Positions 14,590 to 21,225 of a stretch of 21,225 nt of DNA are shown here, in pieces. The notes beneath the pieces were generated by a model. It was not told where the DNA came from, made no database searches, and saw only the letters and a list, made by a program, of their open reading frames with translations. The DNA is from CANHEE01 sp043777755. GTDB taxonomy: Bacteria; Bacteroidota; Bacteroidia; Chitinophagales; Saprospiraceae. The stretch lies in NCBI GenBank assembly GCA_043777755.1, contig JAYWHK010000251.1, positions 1-21,225 on the forward strand. Reading direction: 5' to 3'. The position numbers and the translations under genes are program-made. How positions within the stretch are numbered: the stretch's first letter is position 1; each line of letters starts with the position of its first letter.

Positions 14590-17500
14590 ATGTTCAAACA
14601 CTTCTTACACCTTTCATTTTTCCTTGTTTTTACACAAGCTATCTTTGCCCAAAATCCGACTATCGCCATTTGTAGCGGTTCGCAATATATATGTACAACG
14701 TCTAACAATCAAGAGATTTGCGTCGAAATCAAGATTGACCCTACCAATCCAACATGGCAAAAATTTGAAATAGACTGGGGCGATGGCACTTCCAAAACGA
14801 CAATACTTGGCACTACGCCCCAACCAATTCAAGTGAAACATACTTACAATTTGAATGGATTTTACAATACTTGTACCGAATCCAAAGAATATACTGTAAA
14901 ATTGCTTTCTTACAAGACAACTGGCATTCCTGCCAATAATGCGTTCTTTTTTTCTTTTAAAAATAAACCAATAGCTACTTTCAGCGGACCTTCGCCAATT
15001 TGCAAAGACAAATCTATTATCTTCAAAATCTATGACCCGAACAATCCAAATAGTTGGCCTTCGTGTCCGCCTTTCAACCATACTTGGACGATAAAATGGG
15101 ATTATGGAGACAGCAGCCCAATAGACGACAAAGGCATTCATACCTATAAACAAAAAGGAACTTATACCATAAAATTAACGACCGAAAATGAGTGCGGCAT
15201 TGCTTCGTCGCAACAAACAATCACGACTTATGGTGACCCTTTGACGAAAATCGTAGCGGATAGCGGCTTCGTAATGCCTTTAACTGACCCTCTGAAAGTC
15301 TGCCTTGGTGGTGGTGGATTGGTCAAAATCAATGGCATAACTTCTGAAAATGCCACCAAATACACTTGGGATTTGACCCCTTCATTTGGTTATGTTTTTT
15401 CAAAAAATACCAATAAAAATTCGCCCATTCCTTACATCGTTTTTTCCCAGCCTGGCAATTATACTCTAAAATTAACGGTGGATAATGAGTGCAATAAACC
15501 AAGTACGGTTGCTAAAAATATTACAGTCATCGCTGCGGACAATTTACAGCTTTTCGCACAAGCAGATGCTTGTAAATCATTATCTTACAGCCCTTTACCT
15601 TTCAATTCAAAAGCAAAATATTACATAAATGGACAGCTTCAAACGAGTTTTCCAATGCAGCTTTCCGTAGGAAAATACAGCATAAAAGCAACCCTTGACA
15701 ACGAGTGTGGTAGCCAAGAAGAAGTAGATGAATTTGAAGTAATACAGCCCGAAGCAATCACGATAAAAATGCCAACTAAAGACACTACTCTTTGCTTAGG
15801 TACAGCAAAAATAGAACTTTTGGCAAGTCCCGCGGGCGGCACTTGGACAGGTTCTATCTATCTTGAAAAAGTAGGTACAAAAACCTTTTTTAATCCTCAA
15901 AGCGTAGGCACTTTTACGCTCACTTATACCCGTGGTTCAGGCTCTTGCGAGCAAAAAGCAAGCATCAAAATTACGGTTATTGATGATGTAAAACTGACCT
16001 TGCCGCATCAACCTGATGTCTGTAATTCGCTTAGTTATAAGCCACAAGGCTTTAATCCAAATGCCACTTATGAGCTTGACGGAACAGTAATTAATAACGC
16101 AGCCTTTCCAATTATAATTCTCGCTTCCACTAAAAAACACTTTGTAATTGCCACATTTTCAGGTAATTGTGGAAAACAAATTTTAAAAGATAGTTTTACA
16201 GTTCTGCTCTTAGAACCAGTTGTTTTGCAAATAAAAGATACGACTATTTGCTTGGGTACAAGCAAATTAGAGCTTTTGGTAACGCCATTGGGCGGAAATT
16301 GGACGGGTTCTATCTATCTTGAAAAAGTTGGTACAAAAACCTTTTTTAATCCTCAAAGCGTAGGCACTTTTACGCTCACATATACACGAGGCTCAGGCTC
16401 TTGCGAGCAAAAAGCAAGTGTGAAAATCACAGTCATTGACGATATAAAACTGACCTTGCCGCATCAACTTGATGTCTGTAATTCGCTTAGTTACAAGCCA
16501 CAAGACTTTAATCCTAATGCCACTTATGAACTTGACGGGACAGTAATTGACAATTCAAAATTCCCAATTACGATACCAGCTTCCGCTAAAAAACACTTCG
16601 TAATTGCCACATTTTCAGGTAATTGTGGAAAGCAAGTGTTGAAGGATAGTTTTACAGTTTTACTGTTGCAAAAAATAATAATTGACAATAATTTACCCAA
16701 ACAAGTTTGCGCTTCTGCCCAAAATTTCACCTTAAAATCAAGTGTTAATTCTGCAACTTGGTTACTGAATGGCAATCCTATTTCCAGTATTTTTGACCCG
16801 TCAAAAGCGAATATTGGACAAAACATCATCATTGCCAAAGACATAACAGGCTGCACTATTCCCGACACTTTTTTTATTAGCGTCATTGATGATAAAGCAA
16901 CGCTAAATGCACCTTCGACGGCTTGTATCAATAGTGCTGCGCTGACCTTTACGGCTACGCCGCAAGGTGGTACTTTTCAAGGCAATGGAACAGTCGCAAG
17001 TGGTATTTTTACGCCCAAAACGGCAGGAAAAGGCAAACATCAAATCAGTTACACGTACAATATTCCGAACTCCATTTGCGTAGCACAAGATTCTATCGAA
17101 ATAGAAGTTTTTGCGCCTAATGTAACGTTTGAGGTCAGTGATTGTGAAAGCACTAAAATTACATTCAAACCAATCGTAATTGGCTCAATATCAAACATTT
17201 ATTGGGATTTTGGCGACAGCCAAAACTCCAACGAAAAAGGAAGCGTAACCCATGAATACGCCAAAGAAGGCACTTATACTGTTACGATTAAAGGTTCGTT
17301 TGGTGGTTGTGATACTACGTTTTCTAAACAAATTGCAGTTGAAGCTCCTGCGTTTGCTGCGTTTGATTTGCCTGACGAAATTTGCGAAGGCGTTGCGATT
17401 AATCTTAAAAACAATTCAAAAGGGACGAGTTTGACTTATGAGTGGCGAGTGGGAAATACCGTAATCAGCAGCACTGACATCGCTCCTCAAGGTTTGCTTT

Positions 17501-19557
17501 ATGCCGTTGAAAAAGATTCTTCGCTGACTTTTAATTTAAAAATCTCAAACGGTTGTTCGAGTAGCGAATTAACTAAAACGCTGAAAATCAAAGCATTACC
17601 TGATGCGATAATAGGAACGCAACTTCCTAAATACTGTTCGGGCGAAAAAATTTTTATTCAAAATAGTTCCAAAAATGCCATGGATTTTATTTGGAAAGCC
17701 CTTAATGGTTTTGTCAGTGATAAAAAAGTATTAGATACTTTGACGCTTTTTGCAGACAAAAATCCAGTAACATACACGTATTGGCTCATTGCCAAAAATT
17801 CTTGCGGCTCGGACTCTACAAAGCAAAATATTTTGATAAATCCAACAGATGTAAAAGCCTTTTTTAGCGTAAGCGATAATAAAGTATGTGAAAATAATTC
17901 ATTGAAAATCAATAGTTTAGCAACGCCAAATGCGCCTTTTCAATTTGATATGGGCGACGGAAATTTTTACCAAAGTGCTACTTTTTCTCATGCTTACGCC
18001 AAAGCTGGAACGTATAAAATTATTCAAAAAGTCTTAGGTTGTGGATTTGATACTTCTGAGTTTTTGATTAAGGTTTTAGCCTTGCCCGAAGTTACTTTGA
18101 CGACGAATGATCCAATATGCAAAAATGATGTTTTGGAGGTAAAAATAGGCGGCAATGGTCTGAGTGTCAAGTTGTTTTATGGCGATAATGATAGTTCTAA
18201 TTTATTCATTTCTAAGCATTTATATAAAAATAGTGGAGATTACACCGTTAGTGCAACGGCTTACAACCAAGAAGGTTGTGTAGCGACGACGAGCAAGACA
18301 ATTACTGTTTTTGCCTTGCCACTTGTTGATTTTGAAGTTGCGCCTTCGCCTTGTCAATTTGCGCCTGTTGTTTTGAAATCAACGACTACGGGTATTGATT
18401 ACGAATTTTATTCTGGCGACGGAAATGTCAGTGACAAATCTATTTGCACATTTCGATACAATCAGCCTGGACTTTTCAAACCAAAATTAATCTTGACAGA
18501 TGCCAACGGTTGCCGAGATTCTATCACAAAACAAATCTTAGTAAAAGACTCTCCAAAAGCAAATTTTGAGATACAAAACAACTTAGCTTGTCCGCCTATC
18601 ACTTTGATAATCAATGATTTATCAAAAGGCGCAGTTGCTTATCAATATGCGATGAGCAACGGATTTTTGAGCGATGAAAAAATGCCAAATATTGGTATTA
18701 AAACGGGTGGAAAGTACTTTTTACGCCAAGTCGTCAGCAACGGAATTTGTAGCGATACGATTACAAAAAACACTTATGTCAAGCAAGTACCGAGCATAGC
18801 ACATCAAGTGCAACACATCAGTTGTTATGGCAAAGGCGATGCTGTTATTTCGATAACGACCAAAGACAGTACAGATTTTTTAAGCGTTATTTCCAATAAA
18901 AATAAATATGCACAATCTGGTGTAAATCGCTACGAACCCTTACAAAAAGGTACTTATATTTTGGCAGCGAAAAGCATTGACGGCTGTTTTACGCACGATA
19001 CTGCACGTGTTTTTGAGCCGCAACAAATCATCGTCAGTATTAGCAAATTGGATACGATTCGATTGAATTATGGCGGCGTGGATACGCTCAAAATTTTAGC
19101 TAACAAGAACAACCTCAATTACTTATGGAATACTAAAGAAGGTTTTTTCAAAGAATATTCGCCAACTTTGATAGGCATTTCGCCCAACGAAAACGTTTTG
19201 TATCAACTTCGAGCGACTGATGACAAAGGCTGCGAAGCGAGTACTTCGGTGTTTGTAAAGGTCAATAAACGTTTCCCTGTTTACATTCCCAATTCCTTTT
19301 CGCCTAATGAAGACGATAAAAATGACTCCTTTACCATTTTCGCTAATGCCGAAGATGTAAGTGAAATTTTGTCTTTTCAGATTTATGACAAATGGGGCAG
19401 TCAAGTTTTTGAAAAGCGAAATTTTCAACCCAACATAGAAGCCGAAGGCTGGAACGGAGGTAGTTTTAGCGGTGGAGTCTTTGTTTATCAAGCACTTATC
19501 TTATTCAAAGACGGAACGGAGCAGGTTTTTAAAGGCGATGTAACGTTATTGAAATAG
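14590..19557 (+). CDS. Large PKD-repeat surface protein with T9SS type B (CHU_C) tail
   Basis: I start at the ATG at 14590 (1655 residues), because MFKHFLHLSFFLVFTQAIFAQ is a proper signal peptide; the longer frame from 14503 begins within a hairpin. PKD-type modules are seen near 30-112 (WGDG), 130-215 (WDYGDSSP), 845-925 (WDFGDSQ), 1095-1165 (FDMGDG), 1175-1240 (FYGDN) and 1250-1310 (FYSGDG). Each carries the HxY...GxYTV ending in some form. Residues 398-541 and 550-693 are a near-identical duplication with a 152-residue period. The last 95 residues (VYIPNSFSPNEDDKND... IYDKWGSQVFE ... GWNGGSFSGGVFVY ... KGDVTLLK) are the gliding-associated CHU_C domain, the type B T9SS sorting signal. It probably acts as a cell-surface adhesin or gliding-related protein. 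Confidence 0.87.
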   Translation: MFKHFLHLSFFLVFTQAIFAQNPTIAICSGSQYICTTSNNQEICVEIKIDPTNPTWQKFEIDWGDGTSKTTILGTTPQPIQVKHTYNLNGFYNTCTESKEYTVKLLSYKTTGIPANNAFFFSFKNKPIATFSGPSPICKDKSIIFKIYDPNNPNSWPSCPPFNHTWTIKWDYGDSSPIDDKGIHTYKQKGTYTIKLTTENECGIASSQQTITTYGDPLTKIVADSGFVMPLTDPLKVCLGGGGLVKINGITSENATKYTWDLTPSFGYVFSKNTNKNSPIPYIVFSQPGNYTLKLTVDNECNKPSTVAKNITVIAADNLQLFAQADACKSLSYSPLPFNSKAKYYINGQLQTSFPMQLSVGKYSIKATLDNECGSQEEVDEFEVIQPEAITIKMPTKDTTLCLGTAKIELLASPAGGTWTGSIYLEKVGTKTFFNPQSVGTFTLTYTRGSGSCEQKASIKITVIDDVKLTLPHQPDVCNSLSYKPQGFNPNATYELDGTVINNAAFPIIILASTKKHFVIATFSGNCGKQILKDSFTVLLLEPVVLQIKDTTICLGTSKLELLVTPLGGNWTGSIYLEKVGTKTFFNPQSVGTFTLTYTRGSGSCEQKASVKITVIDDIKLTLPHQLDVCNSLSYKPQDFNPNATYELDGTVIDNSKFPITIPASAKKHFVIATFSGNCGKQVLKDSFTVLLLQKIIIDNNLPKQVCASAQNFTLKSSVNSATWLLNGNPISSIFDPSKANIGQNIIIAKDITGCTIPDTFFISVIDDKATLNAPSTACINSAALTFTATPQGGTFQGNGTVASGIFTPKTAGKGKHQISYTYNIPNSICVAQDSIEIEVFAPNVTFEVSDCESTKITFKPIVIGSISNIYWDFGDSQNSNEKGSVTHEYAKEGTYTVTIKGSFGGCDTTFSKQIAVEAPAFAAFDLPDEICEGVAINLKNNSKGTSLTYEWRVGNTVISSTDIAPQGLLYAVEKDSSLTFNLKISNGCSSSELTKTLKIKALPDAIIGTQLPKYCSGEKIFIQNSSKNAMDFIWKALNGFVSDKKVLDTLTLFADKNPVTYTYWLIAKNSCGSDSTKQNILINPTDVKAFFSVSDNKVCENNSLKINSLATPNAPFQFDMGDGNFYQSATFSHAYAKAGTYKIIQKVLGCGFDTSEFLIKVLALPEVTLTTNDPICKNDVLEVKIGGNGLSVKLFYGDNDSSNLFISKHLYKNSGDYTVSATAYNQEGCVATTSKTITVFALPLVDFEVAPSPCQFAPVVLKSTTTGIDYEFYSGDGNVSDKSICTFRYNQPGLFKPKLILTDANGCRDSITKQILVKDSPKANFEIQNNLACPPITLIINDLSKGAVAYQYAMSNGFLSDEKMPNIGIKTGGKYFLRQVVSNGICSDTITKNTYVKQVPSIAHQVQHISCYGKGDAVISITTKDSTDFLSVISNKNKYAQSGVNRYEPLQKGTYILAAKSIDGCFTHDTARVFEPQQIIVSISKLDTIRLNYGGVDTLKILANKNNLNYLWNTKEGFFKEYSPTLIGISPNENVLYQLRATDDKGCEASTSVFVKVNKRFPVYIPNSFSPNEDDKNDSFTIFANAEDVSEILSFQIYDKWGSQVFEKRNFQPNIEAEGWNGGSFSGGVFVYQALILFKDGTEQVFKGDVTLLK
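15781..16668 (+). repeat. Two-copy 456-bp tandem repeat in the PKD protein gene
   Basis: Copy 1 (about 15781-16212) and copy 2 (about 16237-16668) are offset by exactly 456 nt (152 codons). They share long identical blocks, including about 50 nt around 15875-15924 and 16331-16380. The difference pattern is mixed silent and coding. A much older half copy sits before them (around 15540-15750; LFAQADACKSLSYSP against the later PDVCNSLSYKP). Confidence 0.85.
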
Positions 19558-19693
19558 TAAAATCATATACTTTTCTCAAATAATATTGCACCATTAAATT
19601 AAATCAAAACCTTTTATTAAAAAAAACGTATATATGTTAAAGGTTAAGATTTCTCTATAATTTAGCGAATATCTCACTATATATTAAAGCTCT

Positions 19694-20530
19694 ATGCAAA
19701 AGGTTATCTTGATAGATTGTTCAGATGAGCAAGGTTTGGTGCATAAAATTACGGGTGTTTTTTACCACAATCATTTGAATGTGGTGAGCAACCACGAGTT
19801 TGTGCAAGAAGAAGGTGGCAATCGCTTTTTTATGCGCACCATTATTGAAGGTGAGGTTGATGACGCTCGCATTTACAATGGCTTACGTGGTATTTTGCCA
19901 GAAGATGCTAACATTTCTATTTCAAGTAAGAATAAGAAAAACGTTGTGATTTTGGTCACAAAAGAGCATCATGCCTTAGCGGAACTTTTGGTTCGTCATC
20001 ATTTTGGAGAATTAAATGCGAATATTTTGGCGGTGATTGGCAATCATAGTGTTTTAGAAGCATTTGTAAAACAGTTTGGCTTGCCTTTTTATTGTATTTC
20101 GCATGAAGGAAAATCCCGTGAAACACATGAACAAGAAGTAGTTGATTTGGTTAAAACCTTCAATCCTGATTTTTTAGTTTTGGCAAAATATATGCGTATT
20201 TTGTCGCCTTCGTTTGTAGATAATTTTCCAAATAAAATTGTGAACATTCACCATTCGTTTTTACCTGCTTTTATCGGTGCCAATCCTTATCGTCAAGCAT
20301 TTGAACGTGGTGTAAAAATCATTGGCGCAACGGCTCATTTTGTCAATAACAATTTAGATGAAGGCCCTATCATTACGCAAGATGTAATGTCGGTGAATCA
20401 TGCAATGACACCTTTAGAAATGGCTCAGGCTGGTCGTGATGTCGAAAAATTAGTGTTGGCAAAAGCTCTAAAATTGGTTTTTGATGATGCAATTTTTGTT
20501 CATGGAAACAAAACAGTGATTTTTGAGTAG
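19694..20530 (+). CDS. purU: Formyltetrahydrofolate deformylase
   Basis: PurU hydrolyses 10-formyltetrahydrofolate to formate and tetrahydrofolate, balancing one-carbon units and supplying formate to purine synthesis. The 278-residue protein has an N-terminal ACT domain (about 1-80, LIDCSDEQGLVHKITGVF), known to sense methionine/glycine in the E. coli enzyme, followed by a formyl-transferase domain (about 85-270). The catalytic set of that fold is present: Asn184 and His186 in NIHHSFLPAF, and Asp222 in the FVNNNLDEGP loop. Its length is close to the family's usual 280. It is separated from the PKD gene by 136 bp and is followed by a small unknown gene 35 bp downstream, probably co-transcribed. 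Confidence 0.93.
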   Translation: MQKVILIDCSDEQGLVHKITGVFYHNHLNVVSNHEFVQEEGGNRFFMRTIIEGEVDDARIYNGLRGILPEDANISISSKNKKNVVILVTKEHHALAELLVRHHFGELNANILAVIGNHSVLEAFVKQFGLPFYCISHEGKSRETHEQEVVDLVKTFNPDFLVLAKYMRILSPSFVDNFPNKIVNIHHSFLPAFIGANPYRQAFERGVKIIGATAHFVNNNLDEGPIITQDVMSVNHAMTPLEMAQAGRDVEKLVLAKALKLVFDDAIFVHGNKTVIFE

Positions 20531-20565
20531 TTTTGTTAGAATTTAGAATTTAGAATAAAAAAAAT

Positions 20566-20970
20566 ATGCGATTTTTAGATTATTTTGATAACTTTTTGAA
20601 AAGCAAGCGTTTGTATAAAGAAAATCAAGCGTTTTGGCGGTTAGCTATTGCTCTTTGGTGCGAAGATGCGCATGGAGAAGTTGCGCCTGCTTTAGATGGT
20701 AATCCAATGTTGCATATTGTTTTCCCAGGTTTGGGGAAATCATTTAAAATCGTTCAACAGAAAAAAAATAGTGCGCCAATCAAAATGTCTGCTTGGATAG
20801 ATGATGCTGATTTTGATACTTTGGAAACTACTGAATTGGTTATTGTTTTACAGCTAACGACCCAAACCTATCGTGATACAGAACAGCTTTTCAAGGCTTT
20901 TTTACAAAATGATTTTGATTTGAATGAGGTGATTGAGTCCGTGAATGGGAAATATGAGATTGTTTGGTAG
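20566..20970 (+). CDS. Conserved-looking small protein of unknown function
   Basis: The 134-residue product begins MRFLDYFDNFLKSKRLYKEN and has no signal peptide or membrane segment, so it is probably cytoplasmic. A central block (WCEDAHGEVAPALDGNPMLHIVFPG) with mixed acidic and hydrophobic residues and a late NDFDLNEVIES segment suggest a compact alpha/beta fold. I recognise no family. It starts 35 bp after purU; the intervening sequence contains a short direct repeat of GAATTTA. A link to one-carbon metabolism is only suggested by position. Confidence 0.65.
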   Translation: MRFLDYFDNFLKSKRLYKENQAFWRLAIALWCEDAHGEVAPALDGNPMLHIVFPGLGKSFKIVQQKKNSAPIKMSAWIDDADFDTLETTELVIVLQLTTQTYRDTEQLFKAFLQNDFDLNEVIESVNGKYEIVW

Positions 20971-20972
20971 GA

Positions 20973-21006
20973 TTTTTAGTCGTAAGTCTTTTTTAGTCGT
21001 AAGTCT
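20973..21006. repeat. Two exact tandem copies of a 17-bp unit
   Basis: TTTTTAGTCGTAAGTCT occurs at 20973-20989 and again at 20990-21006 with no interruption. It lies directly behind the last gene of the purU unit. It may be a small simple-repeat expansion. Confidence 0.8.
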
Positions 21007-21038
21007 GTGACGATTTCAGTAAGATTTAAAAAGTAAAA

Positions 21039-21066
21039 AACCCAATGAATGTTACTTCACTGGGTT
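21039..21066 (-). terminator. Minus-strand terminator near the right end
   Basis: AACCCA (21039-21044) pairs with TGGGTT (21061-21066), and TGAA (21046-21049) with TTCA (21056-21059), across one mismatch. On the minus strand it is followed by TTTTTTAC, so it would end a gene coming from the right. No complete gene is left there. Confidence 0.65.
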
Positions 21067-21149
21067 AATTCTATTGACTAAACTCTATATAAAACTCTAA
21101 TAAACTACTATTTTATTTAGGCTAAGCGGGCGTTCAAAATTAATTAGTA

Positions 21150-21225
21150 TTATTTTGTCGTTGAGAAAAAAGTTATAAATAACTGACTATAAGGAAGTTA
21201 TTTATGATTTTTTGAGCAATCGACT
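21150..21225. repeat. Right copy of 76-bp inverted terminal repeat with hairpin
   Basis: This is the inverted partner of 1-76. In this copy, the hairpin stem ATAAATAACT/AGTTATTTAT is perfectly paired over 10 bp, including a position mismatched in the left copy. The minus-strand reading ends in S-R-L-L-K-K-S and a stop. The boundary of similarity on the inner side is at 21150. Confidence 0.75.

Noticed and set aside
20973..21006. Start of a CRISPR array
   Set aside because: Two adjacent 17-bp units without spacers.
1..21225. Declaring the whole window a 21-kb composite transposon
   Set aside because: The gene content is mostly housekeeping and envelope genes and the elements themselves are not in the window; two repeat ends do not prove mobility.

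Overview
The window is AT-rich DNA from a member of the Bacteroidota. The evidence is two secreted proteins with type IX secretion (T9SS) sorting tails of type A and type B, an exbB-exbD-exbD-tonB cluster in the arrangement usual for that phylum, a Porin_O_P-type outer-membrane porin, and TAnnTTTG-type -7 promoter boxes. I cannot place it below phylum level. It has no tRNA, rRNA, CRISPR array or complete insertion sequence.

Layout. 1-76 and 21150-21225 are near-identical inverted copies of a 76-bp hairpin-containing repeat; both copies can be read as the last codons and end of a transposable element. From left to right on the minus strand: a porin (174-1397), a strong terminator (1699-1735), then tonB, two exbD genes and exbB (1768-5447, transcribed right to left). 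An AT-rich 668-bp gap separates exbB from the first exbD. An AT-rich divergent region (5448-6105) follows.

The part I consider most interesting is 6106-10747. It holds a small sigma-70-like factor, a single-pass membrane protein with an anti-sigma-like N-terminus, and, tail-to-tail with them, a 1036-residue exported TPR-CHAT protein with an apparently intact His-Cys peptidase dyad. This looks like a membrane-signalled regulatory module with a periplasmic caspase-like effector. A lipoprotein of unknown function (10972-11601) diverges from the CHAT gene.

The region 11711-19557 carries two T9SS cargo proteins: a 642-aa protein with Ig-like repeats and a type A tail, and a 1655-aa PKD-repeat protein with a type B (CHU_C) tail and a recent internal duplication. 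Between them is a DUF2314-like gene split by an in-frame TAG from a zinc-ribbon tail that has no start codon of its own. The right end has purU (formyltetrahydrofolate deformylase) and a conserved-looking small unknown gene in one unit, then a minus-strand terminator and the right repeat.

Most genes concern the cell envelope: porin uptake, proton-motive energy transfer to TonB receptors, lipoprotein, secreted surface proteins. The sigma/membrane protein/CHAT trio would fit as an envelope-sensing branch, but that link is inference.
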